From: GCA-2705995 sp048267965
Lineage (GTDB): Bacteria > Bacteroidota > Bacteroidia > Flavobacteriales_G > Salibacteraceae
Direction: 5' to 3'
DNA length: 64,000 bases
Assembly (NCBI GenBank): GCA_048267965.1
Contig: JBLWWK010000001.1
Span: 186,001 to 250,000, forward strand
The translations under genes and the position numbers were made by a program. The notes beneath the pieces are model-generated. The model was not told the origin of the DNA, ran no database searches, and worked only from the letters and a program-made list of their open reading frames with translations. How positions within the stretch are numbered: position 1 is the stretch's first letter; each line of letters starts with the position of its first letter. Of the stretch, positions 33,055-41,886 are shown piece by piece.

Positions 33055-35706
33055 TTAAAGTTCTCCTAAGTTAGCACCAATCGTGAAATGGATTTGTGAA
33101 CGTTGCATTCCTGTGTTTCCGTTTATGTCGTCAAATCGATACCCCCAATCTAAACCGAGTAGACCAAACATGGGTAAGAATATTCTCACGCCCATACCTG
33201 CAGATCTCTTAACTGAGAACGGATTGTAGGTATCGAAACTATTCCATGTGTTACCAGCTTCTGCAAATGCTAGGCCATAAACCATTGCCTGTGGATTGAG
33301 CGAGAACGGATAGCGCAATTCCATGGTGTATTTGTTAATTAACGAACCACCAGTATTGGTTCCTATGGTTCCTTCTGGAGAAACCGATTGGTCGTCATAC
33401 CCTCTTAAGGCAATAATCTCTCTACCATCAAGAGCAAAACCTGTAAGGCCTGAGCCCCCTAGGTAAAAACGTTCGAACGGAATAGAACCTACTTCTGTAT
33501 TGTAGTTGGCCAAAGACCCAAAACCTACTTTGGTGTAGAGAACCAATTTGTGTTTCTTACCAAACAGAGATTTATACCAAGATGAAGTGAACTTCCACTT
33601 GTGATATTCTAAGAATTTGTAGCGTTCACGAGTAGAAATATCGCTGTAATCTTTGTTGTTAAAAAGTGAGTACGGTGGCGTTGCTTGTAAAGTAAGCGAG
33701 TTTTGCGAACCATCTGTTGGGAAATTCAGATCGTTTACCGTGCTTCTTGAGAAGACTACTTTATAGAATATGTTATTCGCGTGTCCTTTGCTAAAGTTTC
33801 TGAACGTAGACCAATTGTTTACGTTGTAATTCTGCCAAGAAACTTCTTGGTACAACTGGAAGTTATCGTCTGGCCATTTAAGTCTACGACCTAAACCCAC
33901 AGTAGCCCCGAAAATATCGATCGATTGGCGGTTGGCTTCTCCTCTTGCCACACCATTACTTTGAATAGAGTAATAAGTGGTAACACTTAAAGCATTTGGT
34001 CTTTTACCGCCTAACCATGGTTCTGTAAACGAAATATTGTACGATTGAAAGAAGATACCATTGGTTTGTGCTCTAATGCTTAATCGCTGGCCATCACCAG
34101 AAGGTAAAGGTCTCCAAGCTTCTTTCTTAAAGAAGTTTCTAGTAGAGAAATTATTGAAAGAAACCCCTAAGGTTCCTACAATTCTACCACCGCCAAAACC
34201 ACCAGAAAGTTCAATTTGATCATTGGGTCTTTCTTCTACGTGGTATTCGATATCTACTGTTCCGTCTTGTGGGTTAGGTTTCGGAACAATATTCATAGCT
34301 TCAGGATCGAAGTAACCCAATAAGCTCAATTCTCGCTGTGTTCTAATTATATCTGAGCGGTTAAATAAATCGCCAGGACGCGTTCTAATTTCTCTGCGAA
34401 TTACGTGCTCGTTGGTTTTGGTGTTTCCAGTAATTAAGATTTCGTTTACGTGGGCCTGTTCGCCTTCGTAAACGCGTAATTCTAAATCGATAGAATCACC
34501 ATCAACTTGCTTTTCGATGGGGTTTACTTGAAAGAAGAGGTAACCATCGTCCATGTAGATAGAGCTTACATCTAATCCGTTCGGATTCATGAATAAGCGC
34601 ATATCTAGTAATTCAGGATCGTAAACATCTCCTTTTTTAATACCTAAAATGCTGTTGAGCGCAGCGGTAGAGTATTTTGAATTTCCAATCCACTCAATGT
34701 TTCTGAAATAATATCGATTACCTTCATCGATTTTCATTTCAATTTTTAGCAGCTTATCTGAGGTAGAATATACCGTATCAGATACAATTTCGGCATCTCG
34801 ATAACCGCGTTTGTTGTAAAGCGCAATAATGTTGTTTTTATCGTCTTCGTAGTTGCTGCGTATAAATTTCGAAGTTTTAAAAATGCGAAGTTTAAATCGT
34901 TTTTCAGCATAGCCATCCCAAATCTTGGGTAAGGTGTCTAAGTTTCTCGAAAATAGGCTATTGAAGGAACCGTAAACAAGTTTGTCTAAATCGTGAAAAG
35001 GTTTGAAACGAGACTTTTCTCGTGTCTCTTTCATGGCTCTTTTGAGTTTACTATCAGCAATTTTGGTATTGCCGGTAATCTCTACTTCTTTGATTTTAAC
35101 TTTTTTGTTTTTTCTAACGCGAATCGTTAAAATAACATGGTTAGGCAGGTTTTCGTCTTTGCTTTGTGCAATGTCTACTTCTGCGTTAAAGAAACCCTTA
35201 TCAATAAAATGTGATTTAACGGTAATTCGGGTAGAAACAAGTAGGTTTTTGGTCACTACTTTTTCACGAAAGAAGTTGATTTTTTCGCGGATATCTTCCG
35301 CTTCACCTTTAGAAACTCCTTTAAAACTGTACTTAGAAAGTCTGGGTTGTTCTTTCACCAAAATCTCTAAAAAGATGGTTTTGCCTTGAATTCGTTTCGC
35401 TTGAATATCGATATCCGCAAACATTCCTTGATCCCAAAGGTTTTTAATAGCGCGTGAAATCTCAGGGCCAGGAACTTGAATGCGATCACCAATAGAAAGG
35501 CCCGTAATTAAGATAATAGCATTGGGATCGTAGTTGAGGGTTCCTACTACAACGATACCACCAATTTCGTATTCTTTAGGAGTAGAATAATCGATGCCTT
35601 GGTTATTAGAACCCGAAAGTCGAATTTGCGCAAACGACTGCGAAATCGATAAGAGGGTGAATAAGAATAGGGTGATTAACTTTATGTTACGCTTGAACTT
35701 GCTCAC
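33055..35706 (-). CDS. bamA: Outer-membrane assembly factor BamA
   Basis: Central pore of the machinery that inserts outer-membrane proteins. I start it at a GTG (35706), which gives 883 aa and a proper signal peptide (SKFKRNIKLITLFLFTLLSI ending SFAQ); the only upstream ATG (35859) adds 51 residues lying inside uppS. There are about five POTRA domains (for example ITGLSIGDRIQVPG; VKIKEVEITGNTKI; HVNEILITGNTKTNEHVI) and then the Omp85 barrel with GGGRIVGTLGVSFNNFSTRN and the RGY motif (EIIALRGYDDQSVSP). The C-terminus is IGANLGEL, not the usual terminal Phe. It overlaps uppS by 20 bases. Confidence 0.94.
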   Translation of the reverse strand: MSKFKRNIKLITLFLFTLLSISQSFAQIRLSGSNNQGIDYSTPKEYEIGGIVVVGTLNYDPNAIILITGLSIGDRIQVPGPEISRAIKNLWDQGMFADIDIQAKRIQGKTIFLEILVKEQPRLSKYSFKGVSKGEAEDIREKINFFREKVVTKNLLVSTRITVKSHFIDKGFFNAEVDIAQSKDENLPNHVILTIRVRKNKKVKIKEVEITGNTKIADSKLKRAMKETREKSRFKPFHDLDKLVYGSFNSLFSRNLDTLPKIWDGYAEKRFKLRIFKTSKFIRSNYEDDKNNIIALYNKRGYRDAEIVSDTVYSTSDKLLKIEMKIDEGNRYYFRNIEWIGNSKYSTAALNSILGIKKGDVYDPELLDMRLFMNPNGLDVSSIYMDDGYLFFQVNPIEKQVDGDSIDLELRVYEGEQAHVNEILITGNTKTNEHVIRREIRTRPGDLFNRSDIIRTQRELSLLGYFDPEAMNIVPKPNPQDGTVDIEYHVEERPNDQIELSGGFGGGRIVGTLGVSFNNFSTRNFFKKEAWRPLPSGDGQRLSIRAQTNGIFFQSYNISFTEPWLGGKRPNALSVTTYYSIQSNGVARGEANRQSIDIFGATVGLGRRLKWPDDNFQLYQEVSWQNYNVNNWSTFRNFSKGHANNIFYKVVFSRSTVNDLNFPTDGSQNSLTLQATPPYSLFNNKDYSDISTRERYKFLEYHKWKFTSSWYKSLFGKKHKLVLYTKVGFGSLANYNTEVGSIPFERFYLGGSGLTGFALDGREIIALRGYDDQSVSPEGTIGTNTGGSLINKYTMELRYPFSLNPQAMVYGLAFAEAGNTWNSFDTYNPFSVKRSAGMGVRIFLPMFGLLGLDWGYRFDDINGNTGMQRSQIHFTIGANLGEL

Positions 35707-36430
35707 TGACTTTTCCGAATCTTCTTTCGCGGTTTTGATAATCGATAATTGCTTGATAGAGATCTTCTTTTCTGAAATCTGGCCAGTACTTATTAATGAA
35801 CGAAAGTTCGGTGTAAGCCAATTGCCAGAGTAAAAAATTGCTAATACGGTATTCTCCACTGGTTCTAATCATGAGTTCAGGATCTGGAAACTCTGCAGTA
35901 GCCAGCTCTTTGGTAAAATCTTGTTCAGAGATAGAATTAGGATCTAACCCTTCGTTTTTAACTTTATGACCGATTTTTCTAACGGCTTCAATAATTTCCC
36001 AGCGGGCGCTGTAGCTAAGAGCTAAAACTAACCGCATACGTTTGTTGTTGCTGGTTGCGTCAATGGCTTTTTTAAGTCCTTTTTGACACGACTTAGGAAG
36101 ATTCTCAATGTCTCCAATTGCTAAGAGCTGAATATCGTTTTTCATTAACGTATCTAACTCTTTATTAATTGTACTCACTAACAATTCCATAAGTGCTTGT
36201 ACTTCAAGCTTGGGCCTGTTCCAGTTTTCAGTAGAGAAGGCGTATAAGGTAACGTAGCCTACGCCCAATTCAGCGGCAGCTTCTATGGTCTCGCGCACAG
36301 CGATAATGGCATTTTTGTGGCCAAAAATTCGGGCTTTCCCTTTATTTTTTGCCCATCTTCCGTTACCGTCCATAATTACTGCGATGTGCTCGGGAAGACG
36401 CTTTAAATCTATGTGCGATTTTAATTCCAT
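35687..36430 (-). CDS. uppS: Undecaprenyl diphosphate synthase / isoprenyl transferase
   Basis: Condenses isopentenyl diphosphate units onto farnesyl diphosphate to make the lipid carrier for cell-wall synthesis. The 247-aa protein shows the family signatures: HIAVIMDGNGRWAKNKG at residues 15-31, YAFSTENWNRP near 70, and RTSGEYRISNFLLWQLAY near 200 with the metal- and substrate-binding residues. It lies upstream of bamA in a conserved Bacteroidota order. Confidence 0.96.
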   Translation of the reverse strand: MELKSHIDLKRLPEHIAVIMDGNGRWAKNKGKARIFGHKNAIIAVRETIEAAAELGVGYVTLYAFSTENWNRPKLEVQALMELLVSTINKELDTLMKNDIQLLAIGDIENLPKSCQKGLKKAIDATSNNKRMRLVLALSYSARWEIIEAVRKIGHKVKNEGLDPNSISEQDFTKELATAEFPDPELMIRTSGEYRISNFLLWQLAYTELSFINKYWPDFRKEDLYQAIIDYQNRERRFGKVSEQVQA

Positions 36431-36470
36431 TTAGTGCTTTTACCTGGCTAAAAAAGGCTACAAATATACT

Positions 36471-37313
36471 TTATTTATCCTGATCGAAATAACAGCGATT
36501 TGGATCATGGTTTAAGTTGATAATCAGTGATATACCGGTAAAAACATACCAGTCTTTATTTGTAGGATTTCCTCTTTGAGTGCCCCAATTGGTTCCGTCA
36601 AAACCTTGTTGTTCTATGCTTCGATCAGATAAGTCGATGGTTACGGGATCTAACTCTCCAGGGTCAGAAGGGTAGTAACCACTTACATCATCTATATAAT
36701 CTGTAAATGTTTTTCGCAAACCCCAATCTAATTCTAAGAATACTCTAGGTGTAATCTTAAATTTTAAACCTGCACCGAAAGGTAGTGAGAATTGAAAGTT
36801 GGAGTAATCGGTTCCTTCAGTTTTGTGATCTTTTAACACGTACGTATTGCCGTCTAACTCGGTTTTTGGGTTCATATAAAACCCGCCTAAACCCACGTAA
36901 ATAAAGGGAGTAAATCGATCGCGGTCTTTCCACGGGTCGAAGTTGAAAAAGTTAAATTCTACGGTAGAACTCACCTCATAAAGGGGAGTGTAGAAGTTGA
37001 GGTTTCTAATTTTCTGAAAATCGGTGGTTCCGTTTACATCATCTGCACGTAAGCTGCCCACTTTAATGCTTTGCCTCCAAGCCCAGCGCGGGTCGAAATT
37101 GATGCGAAAAGATAAACCTCCCGCAAGGCGCATATCGTCAAAATAGAAATGCCTATTCTGCAAATCGCCAACGTAATACGAAGAGCCAATGGTGGCGCCA
37201 ATATCGTAATACATTTGGCTCATTCCCTGTAAGCTAAACAGAGAGCATAATATGTAAAATACGTATTTCACAGCGTGTGAACGCGAAGATAGGAAAGGAT
37301 ATTGTTTGAGCAT
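36471..37313 (-). CDS. Outer-membrane beta-barrel protein, DUF6089 type
   Basis: A 280-aa protein with a signal peptide ending near GMSQ, then barrel-like strands (YDIGATIGSSYYVGDLQN; GGLSFRINFDPRWAWRQSI; FIYVGLGGFYMNPK; FLELDWGLRKTF). This matches the DUF6089 family that sits between nadK and uppS in many Bacteroidota. Its function is unknown. Its place in the operon suggests an envelope-assembly role. Confidence 0.88.
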   Translation of the reverse strand: MLKQYPFLSSRSHAVKYVFYILCSLFSLQGMSQMYYDIGATIGSSYYVGDLQNRHFYFDDMRLAGGLSFRINFDPRWAWRQSIKVGSLRADDVNGTTDFQKIRNLNFYTPLYEVSSTVEFNFFNFDPWKDRDRFTPFIYVGLGGFYMNPKTELDGNTYVLKDHKTEGTDYSNFQFSLPFGAGLKFKITPRVFLELDWGLRKTFTDYIDDVSGYYPSDPGELDPVTIDLSDRSIEQQGFDGTNWGTQRGNPTNKDWYVFTGISLIINLNHDPNRCYFDQDK

Positions 37314-37345
37314 GGAACAAACAATTAGATATGAGTGAGATGTGT

Positions 37346-38227
37346 TTAGTTTCTAAGATCGAAGCCCCAATTCATTTTAGCACGAATGGTTTTTAAGAAA
37401 CTTGAGTCGGGCAAAACCAATAATTTTATAGGGAACTCATTTTTAACCACTTCTATTTCTTGCAGGTTGTCGATAGGAACCGTTCTCGAATCTAAACTAG
37501 CCAGAAATTTATCTGAACGTCCTTCTACTTTTAACTGAATTGAGCTACTGTCTGGCAAAACGATGGGCCTCACATTTAAGTTGTGCGGTGCAACGGGCGT
37601 AATAATAAAGTTGTTAGAGCCAGGATAAACGATAGGGCCGCCTCCGCTTAAACTATACGCTGTAGAGCCGGTTGGAGTAGAAATGATTAAACCATCTGCC
37701 CAGTAAGTGTTAAGAAACTCGTTGTTTACGTAAGTATGGATTTTCACCATACTAGTGGTGTCTTTTTTATGAATGGTTAATTCATTTAACGCAAAGTTAT
37801 CGTCTGGAAAAAGAAACCCAGGTGATTTCACTTTGAGCAAAGTTCTTTCTTCAATTTCGAAGTTGCCCGAGCGCAAACCTTCTAATTCTTTGCTTAGTTT
37901 TTCGAGTGCAATTCTAGCCAGAAACCCTAAACGGCCCGTGTTGATGCCCACAATAGGAATTCCGGAATCTCGTACCAATAAAGTAGAGTCAAGCAACGTT
38001 CCATCGCCACCAATGCTTACCAAAAAATCGGCCTTGTGGCGCAAATCTTCAGAAGTCTCAAATACCGTGTAATTTACATCGGGTGTAAGAAACTGGTTAA
38101 GAACCGTTAAGCTCTTTTTGTAAATCAGTAACTCTAAATCGTATTGTTTCAACAATTTAATTAAATCGATGATGTACGGATTAAATTCTGAATCTATTGA
38201 GCGAGTGTAAATTGCGATGCGCTGCAT
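37346..38227 (-). CDS. nadK: NAD kinase
   Basis: Phosphorylates NAD to NADP. The 293-aa protein carries the GGDGT motif (VSIGGDGTLLDSTLL near residue 72), GINTGRLGFLA near 95, the NE motif (FALNELTIH near 140), and the Gly-rich STPTGSTAYSLSGGGPI near 180. Its start shares one base with the stop of the upstream Omp85 gene (38227). Confidence 0.96.
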   Translation of the reverse strand: MQRIAIYTRSIDSEFNPYIIDLIKLLKQYDLELLIYKKSLTVLNQFLTPDVNYTVFETSEDLRHKADFLVSIGGDGTLLDSTLLVRDSGIPIVGINTGRLGFLARIALEKLSKELEGLRSGNFEIEERTLLKVKSPGFLFPDDNFALNELTIHKKDTTSMVKIHTYVNNEFLNTYWADGLIISTPTGSTAYSLSGGGPIVYPGSNNFIITPVAPHNLNVRPIVLPDSSSIQLKVEGRSDKFLASLDSRTVPIDNLQEIEVVKNEFPIKLLVLPDSSFLKTIRAKMNWGFDLRN

Positions 38228-39624
38228 TAGAATGCCTTTTTAAAGTGAAGAAAAACACCTCCTTCGTTCTCCAAATTTCGGGAATATTCTGCTCTAATTA
38301 CAATATCGTAGTAAGAAACAAAATCTAGCCCTGCGCCATAACCTGCAATCCACTGGTTAGAAAGTGGGTTTTGTTCAGCCAAAAGATCATCATTGGCAAA
38401 TCCCATGTCAAAGTTGAGATTCAGGTACAAAGCGTAAAAAAACTTGCTAAACTTTTTATTCTTAATAAACGGTATCTCTTCTGTTTTGGTAGGAACCAAT
38501 GCAAATTTCAAATGAGATTTCAGAGCCAAATAGTCTTGCGCATCCATTACGTACAACTCATAACCACGAACAAAACTATCGTAACCCAAACCTTCTTGAA
38601 CAAAGTAGGGTGGGGTTCCTACCAGAGTGGTTTTGGCTCGAAGAGAGCTACCTGCATACCAGCGGTTGCTCAGTTGATGGTGTTTGTTGAGAATTAATGA
38701 AGCTTCTAATAAATTAAAAGTCGAAGAGCTAACAAGGGGAGCATTGCGATAGCGCAAGTTAAAATGGGCCAATTCGCCCGTAAGCGGATAAACAATGCTG
38801 TTTCTTTTATCGAACCTAAATGTGTAAAAAGCCGATAGATACCTCAGATTTTGAGCGTTGTTAAACAAAAACTCATCGCTTACTAATCGTAAAGAATCTT
38901 CAATCGAAATGTGATGATAAGTAACACCGAGTTGGTGTTTTATGTATAAACCGCCTCTTCGAGTGTAAGTGGTTCCTACGTTAAAAATTTCTTGAAGTGG
39001 CTGGCCCTCTTCAGTAGAAGCAAAAAGGCGTTTATTGTTTTCAGAAGTGTAGTTAACTTCTCTAAAATTGGTGTAACCCACCGAAAAGCTTAATCCGTTT
39101 TTCTTTTTCTTGTCGATAAACGGGAACGAGTAAGCGGCTGTTAACTGTTGCTCGAAACCGCCTTGAACGGTAAATTGCAGGGTTTCGTTTCTACCGCGAA
39201 CATTAAACTTTTGAATAAAAACACCATAACTCAACCGAGTTAAATCTTTGTTTTGCCACCAGGTATTAAAATTTCTGTCGGCATTTTCTAAAATAAACTT
39301 TGGCCAGAGGTACCAGCGTTCTTGAACTTTTATAATTACCGTAATGGTAGAGTCAGTAACAGGCGTGTGATAAATTTCTACAAAGTTGAAAAGCCGCGTG
39401 TTAAAAACGTTTTTTTCTGACCTTTTTAAGGCGAAATCGAGCTGATGGATGGAAATTGAATCATTTTGCTGAAAAGTGAGCTCCCGCAAAATAATAGATG
39501 CCTTGGTTTTGGTATTGCCTTGAATTACAATCTCGTTTACCCAAAAAGCAGAAGGCTGCGTTTCTGTTTGAGACCAACTAACCCAAGAAATTAGAGATAG
39601 AGAGAGGCAAAGCAACCACTTCAA
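38227..39624 (-). CDS. Small Omp85-family outer-membrane protein with one POTRA domain
   Basis: A 465-aa protein with signal peptide (MKWLLCLSLSLISWVSWSQ), one POTRA-like domain (NEIVIQGNTKTKASIILREL, residues 28-105) and a D15-type barrel with the RGY signature (LGYDSFVRGYELYVM) and a terminal Phe (LHFKKAF), the usual signal for barrel insertion. It is distinct from BamA encoded in the same operon. It could be a TamA-like assembly factor or a two-partner type transporter. Three nine-base words lie within it. Confidence 0.85.
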   Translation of the reverse strand: MKWLLCLSLSLISWVSWSQTETQPSAFWVNEIVIQGNTKTKASIILRELTFQQNDSISIHQLDFALKRSEKNVFNTRLFNFVEIYHTPVTDSTITVIIKVQERWYLWPKFILENADRNFNTWWQNKDLTRLSYGVFIQKFNVRGRNETLQFTVQGGFEQQLTAAYSFPFIDKKKKNGLSFSVGYTNFREVNYTSENNKRLFASTEEGQPLQEIFNVGTTYTRRGGLYIKHQLGVTYHHISIEDSLRLVSDEFLFNNAQNLRYLSAFYTFRFDKRNSIVYPLTGELAHFNLRYRNAPLVSSSTFNLLEASLILNKHHQLSNRWYAGSSLRAKTTLVGTPPYFVQEGLGYDSFVRGYELYVMDAQDYLALKSHLKFALVPTKTEEIPFIKNKKFSKFFYALYLNLNFDMGFANDDLLAEQNPLSNQWIAGYGAGLDFVSYYDIVIRAEYSRNLENEGGVFLHFKKAF

Positions 39625-39630
39625 ACCAGC

Positions 39631-40293
39631 TTATGTATTTAAGTAGCGCATTAAATTGTTGTAGCGGTCTTTTACAACATCGGTATGAACTTCTTCAAAG
39701 AAACTAGCCGTTACATTGTATTGGTATCTTTCAAAAGTTTGAAGAATAGGCAAAATGTTGTTTTTATTCACCTTCACGGTAACGCGCAACTTTTTAGAGT
39801 CGGGAGAAGTAGTAACGTAACAGCCTAAAATTTTGGCGTTGTCGCTTTCTACAATTTGAGAAATTTCGCCCATAGAGTAATCGTTGGCGTTCATTTCTAG
39901 TTCAATAATGCCGCCTGGATCTTTTACCATGCTCATTTCGCCAACTACATTTACTATTTGAGAAATAGTAGCAGCGCCCGCATATTTACCGTATTTGTTG
40001 GTAATGGCTATGGTGGTGAGTCCACTTTCTGCCATGTTTTTTAAAATATCGAAAACATGGTCAGTATCTAAAACAGAAATTTTTGTTAACGATAATTCGT
40101 GCTGACTTAAAGGTTGGGTCCAATCGGCAATGTCTAATAGCGTGTTTTCAGAAACCATACCGATAAAATCACCTTCTTTTACAACGGGTAAATGGCTCAC
40201 TTTGAACTCATCCATCCAATTGTTGGCTTTTTCAACAGTGTCTGTTGTTTTTAAAAACGGTATTTCTTCTGATGCTAAATATTGAGCGAGCAT
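39631..40293 (-). CDS. CBS-domain protein
   Basis: A cytoplasmic protein of 220 aa from the ATG at 40293, with paired CBS domains (FLKTTDTVEKANNWMDEF; LPVVKEGDFIGMVSENTLLD; ISVLDTDHVFDILKNMAES; IAITNKYGKYAGAATISQIV) and an ACT-like C-terminus (AKILGCYVTTSPDSKKLRV). CBS pairs usually bind adenosyl ligands and gate a partner; the partner is unknown. I prefer 40293 over the ATG at 40368 because it begins right at the CBS fold and a promoter element lies between the two. Confidence 0.82.
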   Translation of the reverse strand: MLAQYLASEEIPFLKTTDTVEKANNWMDEFKVSHLPVVKEGDFIGMVSENTLLDIADWTQPLSQHELSLTKISVLDTDHVFDILKNMAESGLTTIAITNKYGKYAGAATISQIVNVVGEMSMVKDPGGIIELEMNANDYSMGEISQIVESDNAKILGCYVTTSPDSKKLRVTVKVNKNNILPILQTFERYQYNVTASFFEEVHTDVVKDRYNNLMRYLNT

Positions 40294-40329
40294 ATTTACG
40301 TGGTTAAAACCTTCCGTTGAGTAAACTCT

Positions 40330-40337
40330 TACTTTTG
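40330..40337 (+). promoter_or_regulatory. -7 promoter element for pdxJ
   Basis: TACTTTTG, an exact TAnnTTTG match, 29 bases before the pdxJ ATG. The -33 match is poor. Confidence 0.4.
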
Positions 40338-40349
40338 CGAATTGTTGTT

Positions 40350-40357
40350 CAAATGTA
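40350..40357 (-). promoter_or_regulatory. -7 promoter element for the CBS-nadK-bamA operon
   Basis: The minus strand reads TACATTTG, an exact TAnnTTTG match, 56 bases before the ATG at 40293. TTTG at 40371-40374 is only 13 bases upstream, so the -33 is not ideal. It overlaps the divergent pdxJ promoter region. Confidence 0.4.
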
Positions 40358-40366
40358 TCGAAATTC

Positions 40367-41080
40367 ATGACAAAGCTAAGTGTTAATATCAATAAAGTAG
40401 CTACCCTTCGAAATGCAAGAGGTGGCGAAGTTCCTAATGTGTTACAGTTTGCCTTAGACTGTGAAGAATATGGTGCGCAAGGCATCACGGTTCATCCTCG
40501 ACCAGACGAGAGGCATATTCGTTACCAAGACGTGGTAGATTTGGCTCCTGTCGTTACTACCGAGTTTAACATCGAAGGGTATCCGTCTACACAGTTTATC
40601 GATTTGGTGAAAAAAGCCAAGCCCGCGCAAGTAACTTTAGTGCCAGATCCGCCAGAAGTGTTAACAAGTAATGCCGGTTGGAACACGATCAAGTTTCAGT
40701 CGTTGCTCAAAGAAGTAATCGATGAGTTCAAATCTGAAGGAATAAGAACTTCGATTTTTATTGAAACCGATTTATCGATGATAGAAGCGGCTCCTGCAAC
40801 AGGTACCGACCGAATAGAATTATATACCGAAGATTACGCTAAAAATTACCATTTAGATAGAAAAACGGCAGTTTCACCTTATGTAAAAGCGGCAGAATTA
40901 GCTCACTCTTTGGGATTGGGGATTAATGCTGGGCACGATTTAGACCTTCGTAATTTGCGATTCTTCAAAGAAAACGTACAGCATTTAGATGAGGTCTCTA
41001 TTGGCCATGCACTTATTAGTGATGCCTTGTATTACGGTATAGAAAACACGATTCAATTATACAGAAGAGAGTTAACATGA
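40367..41080 (+). CDS. pdxJ: Pyridoxine 5'-phosphate synthase PdxJ
   Basis: Joins 1-deoxyxylulose-5-phosphate and aminoacetone-phosphate to make pyridoxine 5'-phosphate. The 237-aa TIM-barrel protein has SVNINKVATLRNARGG at the N-terminus, GITVHPRPDERHIR near residue 45, TLVPDPP near 95, and GLGINAGHDLDLRNL near 185 with the catalytic His. The hydrolase gene overlaps its stop (ATGA). Confidence 0.96.
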   Translation: MTKLSVNINKVATLRNARGGEVPNVLQFALDCEEYGAQGITVHPRPDERHIRYQDVVDLAPVVTTEFNIEGYPSTQFIDLVKKAKPAQVTLVPDPPEVLTSNAGWNTIKFQSLLKEVIDEFKSEGIRTSIFIETDLSMIEAAPATGTDRIELYTEDYAKNYHLDRKTAVSPYVKAAELAHSLGLGINAGHDLDLRNLRFFKENVQHLDEVSIGHALISDALYYGIENTIQLYRRELT

Positions 41081-41841
41081 ATTTGAACTATAAAAGAATG
41101 GGCGAGGGGGAACCCTTAATTATTCTTCACGGCTTAATGGGAATGTTAGATAATTGGCAATCTCACGCCCGAACCTTATCAGAGAAATACGATGTAATAA
41201 TTGTAGATCAGCGTAATCATGGAAGGTCGCTTCACAGTGACAGACCGTTTACATACGATGCTATGATGGACGATTTAGAGCAATTGATTGATGATTTGTT
41301 CTTAAGCGATGTCAATATCTTAGGTCATTCGATGGGAGGTAAAACGGCAATGAAATTTGCTCAAAAATTCCCGAAAATGGTCAATAAGTTGATTATTGCC
41401 GATATCGGTCCAAAAGCCTATCCCGTTCACCATCAGAAGATTTTGAAGGGGCTGCGCCAAGTACCGTTGGATACGTTAGAAAAACGCACCGATGCTAACG
41501 ATTACATGGCCAAGTACATTGGTGAAGAGGGAGTTCGTCAGTTTTTAATGAAGAGTTTGTACCGCACAAAAGACAAACAATTTGCTTGGCGATTTAATCT
41601 AGACGTAATCGAAAGAGATATAGAATTGGTGGGAGTTGCCGTAGAATACGAGGTCTATCCAGATGAGATGATTTTTATCCGTGGTGCAAAATCTGACTAC
41701 ATAAAAGACAAAGATTGGCCAGAGATTTTAGAGTGGTTTCCAAAAGCACAACTGCACACAATCGAAAATGCAGGTCATTGGGTGCATGCTGAGCAACCCA
41801 ATGATTTTCTGCAAATAGTAGAAGATTATCTTTCTAAGTAA
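41077..41841 (+). CDS. Alpha/beta hydrolase (YbfF-like)
   Basis: A 254-aa soluble hydrolase. The oxyanion-hole region is LHGLMGMLDNWQ, the nucleophile elbow GHSMGG places Ser85, and the catalytic His is in NAGHWVHAEQP near residue 238. It resembles the YbfF/acyl-CoA esterase branch. Its substrate is unknown. It is translationally coupled to pdxJ. Confidence 0.9.
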   Translation: MNLNYKRMGEGEPLIILHGLMGMLDNWQSHARTLSEKYDVIIVDQRNHGRSLHSDRPFTYDAMMDDLEQLIDDLFLSDVNILGHSMGGKTAMKFAQKFPKMVNKLIIADIGPKAYPVHHQKILKGLRQVPLDTLEKRTDANDYMAKYIGEEGVRQFLMKSLYRTKDKQFAWRFNLDVIERDIELVGVAVEYEVYPDEMIFIRGAKSDYIKDKDWPEILEWFPKAQLHTIENAGHWVHAEQPNDFLQIVEDYLSK

Positions 41842-41850
41842 AGAAAGAGA

Positions 41851-41886
41851 ACTAACGTTAGACTTTAATCAAAGTCTAACGTTAGT
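41851..41886. terminator. Bidirectional hairpin between convergent genes, inside the 3' end of a CDS
   Basis: ACTAACGTTAGACTTT pairs perfectly with AAAGTCTAACGTTAGT (16 pairs) around loop AATC. The T runs on both sides are short. The minus-strand gene ends within the stem, so its last seven or so codons also form the hairpin. Confidence 0.65.

Noticed and set aside
35003..35389. 128-codon plus-strand ORF
   Set aside because: Antisense to the POTRA region of bamA and without recognisable domains.
40367..40368. Divergent pdxJ and CBS genes sharing start-codon bases (CATG)
   Set aside because: The longer CBS start at 40368 lies before a promoter-like TACATTTG and before the CBS fold. The ATG at 40293 fits the domain start better, so the overlap is probably an artefact of choosing the longest frame.
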